A DNA stretch of 64,000 nucleotides from Zoogloea sp041908905. GTDB taxonomy: Bacteria; Pseudomonadota; Gammaproteobacteria; Burkholderiales; Rhodocyclaceae. How positions within the stretch are numbered: position 1 is the stretch's first letter; every line of letters begins with the position of its first letter. Below are positions 27,812 to 36,280 of the stretch, piece by piece. The notes beneath the pieces were generated by a model. The model did no database searches and was not told the DNA's origin. It was given only the letters and a program-made list of their open reading frames with translations. The stretch is taken from assembly GCF_041908905.1 (NCBI RefSeq), contig NZ_JAYREK010000008.1, positions 47,834 through 111,833 of the forward strand. The letters run 5' to 3'. Made by a program: the position numbers and the translations under genes.

Positions 27812-28461
27812 TGCTTGACGGCTCCTGCAAAGGCCTCCAGCACCGGCTGGATGAGCTCGCGCTTCAGCTTGAGGGAGGCCTGATTGACGACGAGGCGGGA
27901 GCTGATGGGCATGATGTCCTCGACCTCGACCAGGTTGTTGGCCTTGAGGGTGCTTCCGGTGGAGACGAGGTCGACGATGGCGTCGGCCAGCCCGACCAGC
28001 GGGGCGAGTTCCATCGAGCCGTACAGCTTGATCAGGTCCACATGGACCCCCTTGGCAGCGAAGTGTTCCCGCGCGGCGTTGACGTACTTGGTGGCCACGC
28101 GGATGCGCGCGCCCCGCTTGATCGCCGCGGCGTAGTCGAAATCCGTGGGGGCGGCCACGCACAGCCGGCACTTGGCGATGTTGAGGTCGAGGGGCTGGTA
28201 GAGCCCTGCGCCGCCATGCTCGATCAGCACGTCCTTGCCGGCGATGCCCATGTCGGCGGCACCGTACTGCACGTAGGTCGGCGTGTCGGTGGCCCGCACG
28301 ATGACGAGGCGCACGTCGGGCCGGTTGGTGCCGATGATGAGCTTGCGCGAGGTCTCGGGGTTGTCCGTCGGCGTGATCCCCGCGGCGGCGAGCAGCGGCA
28401 GGGTTTCTTCGAAGATTCGGCCCTTCGAAAGGGCGAGCGTTATGCCGTTCAAGATGGTCAT
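27808..28461 (-). CDS. hisG: ATP phosphoribosyltransferase, short form
   Basis: 217 residues starting MTILNGITLALSKGRIFEETLPLL. DLVSTGSTLKANNL is the PRPP-binding loop. The length shows the short form that lacks the C-terminal regulatory domain; such enzymes depend on the HisZ subunit for activity and feedback by histidine. No hisZ lies in this window. First gene of the hisGD unit. Confidence 0.96.
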   Translation of the reverse strand: MTILNGITLALSKGRIFEETLPLLAAAGITPTDNPETSRKLIIGTNRPDVRLVIVRATDTPTYVQYGAADMGIAGKDVLIEHGGAGLYQPLDLNIAKCRLCVAAPTDFDYAAAIKRGARIRVATKYVNAAREHFAAKGVHVDLIKLYGSMELAPLVGLADAIVDLVSTGSTLKANNLVEVEDIMPISSRLVVNQASLKLKRELIQPVLEAFAGAVKQ

Positions 28462-28614
28462 CTGTGTGCCTAAAAGGTGATTCTAGCCGATCAGGCCGCG
28501 CTTCGGCCCGCCGGCGGGCTTTGTTCGCGGCGCCCGTTCTGTTAGCCTTCAACCGTGGCTGAACCGCCCTGGGCGGCTTCGGCCCTTTTCGTTTTCCAGT
28601 TCCAGGAGCTTTGC

Positions 28615-28998
28615 ATGAAACCCGAAATCACCGTATCCACCAGCGATCTCGAACGCCTGGAGGGGCTGCTGTCCAAGCCGCCGACCCGCAACCGCAGCGA
28701 CCTCGACGGCCTCCGCGCCGAGCTCGACCGCGCCAACGTCCTCGACGGCGACGCGATGCCCGACAACATCATCATGATGAACAGCCGCGCCCGCTTTCGC
28801 GAGGAAACCTCGGGCCGCGAGTACGAACTGACTCTCGCCTGGCCCCACGAGGCCAACGCCGCCGACGGCAAGGTTTCCATTTTTTCGCCCGCGGGCAGCG
28901 CCCTGCTGGGCCTCTCGGTGGGCCAGAGCATCGACTGGCAGACCCCGGAAGGCCACGCGATCCAGCTGCGGATCCTGGCGGTCAGCCACGGGGCCTGA
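28615..28998 (+). CDS. rnk: Rnk-type regulator of nucleoside diphosphate kinase (GreA/B C-terminal fold)
   Basis: 127 residues. An N-terminal helical part is followed by a GreA/GreB-like C-terminal domain: MPDNIIMMNSRARFR and FSPAGSALLGLSVGQSIDW, both characteristic of Rnk. Rnk lacks the long coiled coil of Gre factors and affects nucleoside diphosphate kinase levels. The ATG at 28615 has AGGAG 7 bases upstream. It is transcribed against its neighbours murA and hisG. Confidence 0.88.
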   Translation: MKPEITVSTSDLERLEGLLSKPPTRNRSDLDGLRAELDRANVLDGDAMPDNIIMMNSRARFREETSGREYELTLAWPHEANAADGKVSIFSPAGSALLGLSVGQSIDWQTPEGHAIQLRILAVSHGA

Positions 28999-29032
28999 CC
29001 CCACAGGGGCCCGCCCCGGAGCCGGCGCGGCC

Positions 29033-30283
<1,251 letters not shown>

Positions 30284-30297
30284 GGATCAACGGGCTC

Positions 30298-30552
30298 TCA
30301 GCCCAGTTCCTTGATGAGTTCGGCCCACTGGGCGGGCGTGTAGGTGTTGAGCTGGAGGGCGTGGATCTCGTTGCCCATCAGCTTGCCGAGGGTGGCGTAG
30401 ACGGCCTGGTGCTGCTGCACCCGGCGCTTGCCTTCGAAGGCCGGGCTGACCACGATGCCGGTGAAGTGGGTGCCGTCGTCACCCTCGATCTGCAGGAAGT
30501 CGCATTCGAGGCCCGCGGCGATCAGCCGCTCGATTTCACTTGCTTGAAACAT
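30298..30552 (-). CDS. ibaG: BolA-family protein IbaG
   Basis: 84 residues with the class II KH-like BolA fold; GTHFTGIVVSPAFEGKRRVQQHQAVY contains the conserved histidine loop. BolA proteins pair with monothiol glutaredoxins to handle Fe-S clusters. The murA-adjacent position identifies the IbaG (YrbA) branch rather than BolA itself. Confidence 0.9.
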   Translation of the reverse strand: MFQASEIERLIAAGLECDFLQIEGDDGTHFTGIVVSPAFEGKRRVQQHQAVYATLGKLMGNEIHALQLNTYTPAQWAELIKELG

Positions 30553-30564
30553 TTTTTACAGTCC

Positions 30565-31320
30565 TCAGGCGCGCAGCTTGTAACCCCGTGCAAGCATCTG
30601 CAGGGTGATCACGGCAAGCACGATGAAACAGGTCAACACGACTCCGATGCTCGTCCATGGGGAGACGTCCGAGACACCGAAGAAACCATAGCGGAAACCG
30701 TCAATCATGAAGAAAAACGGGTTGAAATGCGACACCCCCTGCCAGAAGGCCGGCAGGGAATGGATCGAGTAGAACACCCCGGACAGCATGGTGAGCGGCA
30801 TGATCAGGAAGTTCTGGAAGGCCGCCAGCTGGTCGAACTTGTCGGCCCAGATGCCGGCGATCACCCCCAGGCTGGCCAGGAAGGCGCCGCCGATCAGCGC
30901 GAAGGCGACGATCCAGCCGGGCTGGGCGATGTCGAAGGACGCAAAGGGCAGCGCCGCCAGCAACACGCCGACGCCGCACATCGCGCCCCGCAGCACCGCG
31001 GCGATCACGTAGGCGGCGTAGAACTCACGATAGGAGATCGGCGGCAGCAGCACGAACACGATGTTGCCGGTGATCTTGCTCTGGATCAGCGACGAGGAGC
31101 TGTTGGCAAAGGCGTTCTGCAGCACCGTCATCATCACCAGGCCGGGCACCAGGAAGGCCGTGTAGCTGACGCCCGGAAAGGGCTGGACGTGGTCTTCGAG
31201 CACGTGGCCGAAGATCAGCAGGTAGAGCACCGCGGTGAGCACCGGAGAGAGCACCGTCTGGAAGCCGACCTTCCAGAAACGCAGGCACTCCTTGTAGAGC
31301 AGGGTCTTGAAGCCTTCCAT
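30565..31320 (-). CDS. ABC-2 type exporter permease (YadH-like)
   Basis: 251 residues with six membrane helices and the ABC2 signature near the C-terminus (LSGVFYSIHSLPAFWQGVSHFNPFFFMIDGFRYG). The preceding gene codes for its ATPase. The pair is homologous to E. coli YadGH; the substrate is unknown. It lies between mlaB and ibaG, which is usual in betaproteobacteria. Confidence 0.9.
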   Translation of the reverse strand: MEGFKTLLYKECLRFWKVGFQTVLSPVLTAVLYLLIFGHVLEDHVQPFPGVSYTAFLVPGLVMMTVLQNAFANSSSSLIQSKITGNIVFVLLPPISYREFYAAYVIAAVLRGAMCGVGVLLAALPFASFDIAQPGWIVAFALIGGAFLASLGVIAGIWADKFDQLAAFQNFLIMPLTMLSGVFYSIHSLPAFWQGVSHFNPFFFMIDGFRYGFFGVSDVSPWTSIGVVLTCFIVLAVITLQMLARGYKLRA

Positions 31321-31328
31321 GGGTCGCC

Positions 31329-32231
31329 TCAGTTCTGGTTCATGATGCCGACAAAGACCTGTTCCATGTCGGGCTTGCCGAGGGCCATGTCGATGATGGA
31401 ACCACCGGCCGCGCGCACGCCGGCCAGGATGTCGGCCACGTCGTCGAAATGCTCGAAGCCGAACTCCAGCCCGCCGGCCACCTCGCGCAGCACCTTGGCC
31501 GCCAGGAGCGGCGGCAGCGCCACCGGGGCCGCCAGCTTGACCTGCAGCGTGTGGCTGGCGAAGCGCTGCAGCAGGTTGGCGGTGGTGTCGAGGGCCACGA
31601 TGCGGCCGGCCTTGAGCATGGCGATGCGCCCGCACAGGGTTTCGGCTTCTTCGAGGTAGTGGGTGGTCAGGACGATGGTGTGGCCGTCCTGGTTGAGCTT
31701 GCGGATGAAGGTCCACAGCCCCTGACGGAGCTCCACGTCGACGCCGGCGGTGGGCTCGTCGAGGACGATCACCGGCGGGCGATGCACCAGGGCCTGGGCC
31801 ACCAGCGCCCGGCGCTTCATGCCGCCCGACAGCATGCGCATGTTGGCGTTGGCCTTGGTGGTGAGGTCTAGGTGGTGGAGGATCTCGTCGATCCAGTCGT
31901 CGTTCTTCTTGATCCCGAAATAGCCGGACTGCAGCACCAGCATCTCGCGCACCGAGAAGAAGGGGTCGAAGACGAGTTCCTGGGGCACCACGCCGAGGGC
32001 CATGCGGGCGGCGCGATAGTCGCGTACGACGTCGTGGCCCATGACTTCGAGGGTGCCACTGTCGGGCCGGGCGAGGCCTGAGAGGGAGGAGATCAGGGTC
32101 GTCTTGCCGGCGCCGTTAGGGCCGAGCAGTCCGAAGAATTCGCCCTGCGCCACCTCGAGATCCACCCCGGCCAGGGCCTGAAGGGAACGGAAACGCTTGG
32201 TGACGCCGGCAATGCGGATCGCAGGAGTCAT
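31329..32231 (-). CDS. ABC exporter ATP-binding subunit (YadG-like)
   Basis: 300 residues: Walker A GPNGAGKTTL near 38, signature LSGGMKRRALVAQAL near 135, Walker B VIVLDEPTAGVD near 158. The C-terminal 80 residues form the extension typical of DrrA/YadG-type ATPases. It partners the ABC-2 permease 8 bases downstream. Confidence 0.92.
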   Translation of the reverse strand: MTPAIRIAGVTKRFRSLQALAGVDLEVAQGEFFGLLGPNGAGKTTLISSLSGLARPDSGTLEVMGHDVVRDYRAARMALGVVPQELVFDPFFSVREMLVLQSGYFGIKKNDDWIDEILHHLDLTTKANANMRMLSGGMKRRALVAQALVHRPPVIVLDEPTAGVDVELRQGLWTFIRKLNQDGHTIVLTTHYLEEAETLCGRIAMLKAGRIVALDTTANLLQRFASHTLQVKLAAPVALPPLLAAKVLREVAGGLEFGFEHFDDVADILAGVRAAGGSIIDMALGKPDMEQVFVGIMNQN

Positions 32232-32264
32232 GTCAGGTCGGAGAGTGAAGGCCGGCTGGGGCGC

Positions 32265-32549
32265 TCAGCGCGCCAGCGGCAGGATGGCATCGACGTCGTA
32301 GAGGGCGGCCAGGCTGAGCAGGGCCTGCGGCGCACCGACGATGGAGAGTGTGCGCCCCGCCCCCCGGGCGGCGCGGGTCCAGCTGAGGAGCAGCGCCAGC
32401 GCGGCGGAGTCCACCGGGCCGGCCGCCGACAGGTCGACGACCTGGTCGGCCTCGGCCACCCGGGCCGCGCCTTCGCCCTTGAGGGCGGCGACGGTGGCGA
32501 TGGTCAGCGGGCCGGAGACGGCCAGGCGCGAACCCTCGAGGCGGATCAT
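32265..32549 (-). CDS. mlaB: STAS-domain protein MlaB
   Basis: 94-residue STAS domain: AVSGPLTIATVAAL and the helix-capping loop GPVDSAALALLL, with the Ser/Thr region that in E. coli MlaB contacts MlaF. It stabilises the MlaFE ATPase complex at the cytoplasmic face. Its start overlaps the mlaC stop by 4 bases. Confidence 0.88.
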   Translation of the reverse strand: MIRLEGSRLAVSGPLTIATVAALKGEGAARVAEADQVVDLSAAGPVDSAALALLLSWTRAARGAGRTLSIVGAPQALLSLAALYDVDAILPLAR

Positions 32550-33178
32550 TGCTTGGCCTGGACGGTGGTTTCGAGCTGCTTGTTCTTGTCCTTGAGGGAC
32601 TTGATCAGGCCGTCGATACCGCCCGTCCGGACTTCCTGGCCGAAGCTGTCGCGGTAGTTGGTGACCAGGCTGACCCCGGCCACCATGACGTCGTACACCT
32701 TCCAGCCGTCCGCCTGCCTGTCGAGGGCGTAGTCGATCTGCACCGGCTTGGCGCCGGCCTGGCGCACCTCGGTGCGGACGATCACGTCGGTGTCCTCGGG
32801 CTTGGCCTTCAGCGGCTTGAAGTCGATCACCTGGTTGCGGTACTGGGTGAGCGCGTTGGAGTAGGTGCGCACCAGCAGGGTCTTGAACTCGTGGGTCAGC
32901 GCGGCCTTCTGGTCGGGGCTGGCCTGGCGCCAGTCCTTGCCCACGGCGAGGCGGGTCATGTGGGCGAAGTCGAAGTACGGCAGCACCTTGGTCTCGACCA
33001 GCTCGACGGCCTTGCGGGTGTCGCCCGACTGGATCGCCTTGTCCTGGCGGACGATGGCGATCACGTCGTCGGTGACGCCCTTGATGAGGGCGTCCGGCGT
33101 GATGGTGTTGGCGAAGGCGGCGAACTGGACACCGAGGCTGAGGGCCAGCGCGGCAAGCAGGGAGAAGGTCTTTTTCAT
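32546..33178 (-). CDS. mlaC: Periplasmic phospholipid-binding protein MlaC
   Basis: 210 residues with a signal peptide (about 1-23, FAAFA then NT). The Tol-Ttg2D/MlaC fold shows in YFDFAHMTRLAVGKDWR and WKVYDVMVAGVSLVTNYRDSF. It ferries phospholipid between outer-membrane MlaA and inner-membrane MlaD. The ATG at 33178 overlaps the mlaA stop (ATGA). Confidence 0.95.
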   Translation of the reverse strand: MKKTFSLLAALALSLGVQFAAFANTITPDALIKGVTDDVIAIVRQDKAIQSGDTRKAVELVETKVLPYFDFAHMTRLAVGKDWRQASPDQKAALTHEFKTLLVRTYSNALTQYRNQVIDFKPLKAKPEDTDVIVRTEVRQAGAKPVQIDYALDRQADGWKVYDVMVAGVSLVTNYRDSFGQEVRTGGIDGLIKSLKDKNKQLETTVQAKQ

Positions 33179-33987
33179 TCCTGGTCTTCTTTCGTGGCTA
33201 GGTTCTGCGGGGCCGAGGCAACGACCGGAGCGGCGGGGTCGTCGCGCCGCGCCTCTTCGTCGTCCGGGTCTTTCGGACGCGGCGGGTTGCCGTCGTACAC
33301 CTGGTTGAGGCGGTACTGCATGTAGAAGCTGCGGAGGTATTCGTATTTGTCGAGGGCGGCCTGCTCGGCCGTGGTGTCGGCCCCCAGCAGCACGCTGCGC
33401 TTGTGCACCAGGCGCAGGCCGGTGGCGGAGTTGCGGGTGGCGACCTCCTTGTGCTGGATCACCGGGTCGGCGTAGATATCGCCCACCAGGCCCAGGGTGT
33501 CGCGGAAGTTGCTCGACCCAAGGATCGGCAGCACGAGGTAGGGCCCTTCGCCGACGCCCCACACACCGAGGGTCTGGCCGAGGTCTTCGTCGTGCTTCTC
33601 GAGACCCATCTCGGTGGCCACGTCAAAGGCCCCCAGCAGGCCGACGGTGCTGTTCACCAGGAAGCGCCCGCCGTCGGAGAGGGCCTCGGCGACCTTGCCC
33701 TGGAGCAGGTTGTTCACCCCGATCCAGATGTCGCCCAGGTTGCCGAAGAAGTTGCCGACCACCGTCTTGACCGGCAGTGGCGCGTAATCATAGACCTCCG
33801 CCGCCGGGCGGATCACGAAACGGTCGGCCTGCTCGTTGAACTTGAAGGTGGCCCGGTTGAGGGGCTCGAGGGGGTCCTTGGGGTGCCCGCCGGGGGACGC
33901 GCAGGCCGTCAGCCCGAGGCCGAGCGCCAGCGTGGCGATGCCGCGCCAGAGAACCCTTGTCTGATGAGTGTTCTTGCTTTTCTTCAT
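33175..33987 (-). CDS. mlaA: Outer-membrane lipoprotein MlaA (VacJ)
   Basis: 270 residues with a lipoprotein signal ending in LTAC (Cys near 28). DPLEPLNRATFKFNEQ and VGNFFGNLGDIWIGVNNLLQGK are the conserved MlaA helices; GPYLVLPILGSSNFRDTLG follows. It removes phospholipids from the outer leaflet of the outer membrane. Placed between mlaD and mlaC; in E. coli mlaA is elsewhere. The charged, proline-rich tail after 235 is variable. Confidence 0.95.
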   Translation of the reverse strand: MKKSKNTHQTRVLWRGIATLALGLGLTACASPGGHPKDPLEPLNRATFKFNEQADRFVIRPAAEVYDYAPLPVKTVVGNFFGNLGDIWIGVNNLLQGKVAEALSDGGRFLVNSTVGLLGAFDVATEMGLEKHDEDLGQTLGVWGVGEGPYLVLPILGSSNFRDTLGLVGDIYADPVIQHKEVATRNSATGLRLVHKRSVLLGADTTAEQAALDKYEYLRSFYMQYRLNQVYDGNPPRPKDPDDEEARRDDPAAPVVASAPQNLATKEDQE

Positions 33988-34039
33988 CGTCGTACCGCCG
34001 GCCAGCCGGCCGGCGCTCTCTGTTGGTGCCGCCCGCGCC

Positions 34040-34516
34040 TTACTTGGCCGGCGCGGGCTGGCCGTCCGCCGCCTTGTCGAACATGAACTGGCTGATCAGC
34101 TTTTCGAGCACAACGGCCGACTGGGTCTTCTTGATGACGTCGCCCGGAGAGAGGCTCTTCTCCTCACCGCCGGGGTCGAGGCCGATGTACTGCTCGCCGA
34201 GCAGGCCGGAAGTCAGGATGTTGGCGAAGGTATCGACGGGGAACTTGTAGCGCCCATCCACCGTGAAGACCACCTCGGCCTGGAAGCGTTCATTGTCGTA
34301 GCGGATTTCCTCGACGCGCCCCACCAGGACCCCGGCGCTCTTCACCGGTGCGCGCACCTTGAGGCCGCCGATGTTGTCGAAATGGGCGCTGAGGGTGTAA
34401 GGCGACTGGATACCCGACCCCGAGATGCTGCCCACCTTGAGCGCCAGGAACAGCAGCGCGGCAATCCCGACCGCCACGAAAACCCCGACCCACAGATCGA
34501 GCGTCGTACGACTCAT
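34040..34516 (-). CDS. mlaD: MCE-domain membrane protein MlaD
   Basis: 158 residues: one membrane helix (about 8-28), then the MCE domain with HFDNIGGLKVRAPVKSAGVLVGRV and GLLGEQYIGLDPGG. Hexameric rings of MlaD sit on the MlaFE complex and receive lipid from MlaC. The start shares one base with the mlaE stop (TGATG). Confidence 0.95.
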   Translation of the reverse strand: MSRTTLDLWVGVFVAVGIAALLFLALKVGSISGSGIQSPYTLSAHFDNIGGLKVRAPVKSAGVLVGRVEEIRYDNERFQAEVVFTVDGRYKFPVDTFANILTSGLLGEQYIGLDPGGEEKSLSPGDVIKKTQSAVVLEKLISQFMFDKAADGQPAPAK

Positions 34517-35298
34517 CAGAGACCTCTGAACATGAAAGACGTCATCACAAAATCGAGCGCCAGGATCGCCAGCGCCGAACTCACCACCGTGCGGGTGATC
34601 GCCCGCGACACGCCCTCGGCAGTGGGCACGCAATCGTAACCTTCGAACACCGCGATCAGCGCCACCGCCACGCCGAAGACGAAGCTCTTGAACACGCCGT
34701 TCAGCACGTCGTAGCGGAAATCCACCGCCGCCTGCATCTGCGACCAGAAGGCGCCGTCATCGACCCCGATGAAGACCACTCCGATCAACCAGCCGCCGAA
34801 GATGCCCATCGCCGAGAACAGCGCCGCGAGCAGCGGCATCGAGATCACCCCGCCCCAGAAGCGCGGCGCGACGACCCGGGCGATGGGACTGACGGCCATC
34901 ATGTCCATCGCCTTGAGCTGCTCGGTGACCTTCATCAGGCCGATCTCGGCCGTCACCGCCGAGCCGGCCCGGCTGGCGAAGAGCAGGCCGGCCACCACCG
35001 GCCCCAGCTCGCGCAGCAGCGACAGGGCCACCATCGTGCCCATCGCATCGGTGGAACCGTAGCGCTGCAGGATCTCGTAGCCCTGCAGGCCGAGCACCAG
35101 CCCGACGAACAGCCCCGACACCAGGATGATCAGCAGCGACAGCACGCCGCTGAAATACAGCTCGCGGATGGTGAGGTGCAGGCGCGTGAAGGACTGGCCC
35201 GAATACACCAGGATCAGCCAGAAGAAGCGCGCGGCAAAGCCCAGCTGCCACACCCCGTTCACCACCATCGCACCCAGCCTGCGTACCACGCCGCCCAT
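34516..35298 (-). CDS. mlaE: Phospholipid ABC transporter permease MlaE
   Basis: 260-residue MlaE/permease-family protein with five or six membrane helices; LREGPVV-like LLRELGPVVAGLLFASRAGSAVTAEIG is the conserved coupling region. It shares one base each with mlaF and mlaD, indicating translational coupling. Confidence 0.95.
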   Translation of the reverse strand: MGGVVRRLGAMVVNGVWQLGFAARFFWLILVYSGQSFTRLHLTIRELYFSGVLSLLIILVSGLFVGLVLGLQGYEILQRYGSTDAMGTMVALSLLRELGPVVAGLLFASRAGSAVTAEIGLMKVTEQLKAMDMMAVSPIARVVAPRFWGGVISMPLLAALFSAMGIFGGWLIGVVFIGVDDGAFWSQMQAAVDFRYDVLNGVFKSFVFGVAVALIAVFEGYDCVPTAEGVSRAITRTVVSSALAILALDFVMTSFMFRGL

Positions 35299-36101
35299 CA
35301 GCCGCGGCCTCCGGTGAGGGCCTGGCCATAGTCGCCGGCCGGATAGTGGAAGGGCACCGGGCCATCGGCCTCGGCATGCACGAACTGATGCACGAAGGGG
35401 TCTTTCGTGTGGCGGATCTCGTCGGGCGTCCCCTCGGCGGCGACCCGGCCTTCGGAGATGAAATAGATGTAATCGACGATCTGCAGGGACTCCTGGATGT
35501 CGTGGGTGACGATCACCGAGCTCGCCCCCAGGGCGTCGTTGAGGCGCCGGATCAACTGGCCGATCACGCCCAGCGAGATCGGGTCGAGCCCGGTGAAGGG
35601 CTCGTCGTACATCAGCAGCGCGGGGTCGAGGGCGATCGTGCGGGCCAGCGCCACCCGCCGCGCCATGCCGCCGGAGAGCTCGCCCGGCATCAGGCGCGCC
35701 GCGCCGCGCAGCCCCACCGCATGAAGCTTCATCAGCACCAGGTCGTCGATCAGCTCGGGGGGCAGGTCGGTGTGCTCGCGCAGCGGGAAGGCCACGTTGT
35801 CGAACACCGTCATGTCGGTGAACAAGGCCCCAAACTGGAACAGCATGCCCATCCGCCGGCGCAGCGCGTAGAGCGCCTCCCGGCCAAGGCCGGCCACGTC
35901 CTGGCCATCCACCACCACCCGCCCGCCAACGGCCTTTTCCTGGCCGCCGATGAGGCGCAGCAGGGTGGTCTTGCCACAGCCGCTGCCACCCATGATGGCA
36001 ACCACCTTGCCACGGGGGATCGACAGCGAAATATCGCGCAGGATCGCCCTCTCGCCATAGGCGAAGCGGACGTTTTCGAGGCGAACGAAGGGCTCGGACA
36101 T
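35298..36101 (-). CDS. mlaF: Phospholipid ABC transporter ATPase MlaF
   Basis: 267 residues: Walker A GGSGCGKTT near 38, signature LSGGMARRVALAR near 145, Walker B LLMYDEPFTGLDP near 165. The ATG at 36101 (MSEPFVRLENVRF) was chosen; longer in-frame starts enter the leuS promoter region. First gene of mlaFEDACB, divergent from leuS. Confidence 0.95.
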   Translation of the reverse strand: MSEPFVRLENVRFAYGERAILRDISLSIPRGKVVAIMGGSGCGKTTLLRLIGGQEKAVGGRVVVDGQDVAGLGREALYALRRRMGMLFQFGALFTDMTVFDNVAFPLREHTDLPPELIDDLVLMKLHAVGLRGAARLMPGELSGGMARRVALARTIALDPALLMYDEPFTGLDPISLGVIGQLIRRLNDALGASSVIVTHDIQESLQIVDYIYFISEGRVAAEGTPDEIRHTKDPFVHQFVHAEADGPVPFHYPAGDYGQALTGGRG

Positions 36102-36239
36102 GGGGAAATGCTGCAATGCAATACCCCAATTGTAGCAGAGCCGCCGAACGGTGGCATGAGGACAAACCCCTTCCACGCCCGAAAACCATTGCCACATCAA
36201 GGTCTTGAGCACGTCAAACCCGGCGCCGCCGGAGGGGTT

Positions 36240-36245
36240 TATAAT
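36240..36245 (+). promoter_or_regulatory. -10 box upstream of leuS
   Basis: TATAAT lies 35 bases upstream of the leuS ATG. I find no convincing -35 element at the right distance, so only the -10 is claimed. Confidence 0.4.
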
Positions 36246-36280
36246 GCGCGGTTTCGTTCCAATCACGACCCGCTACGGAC

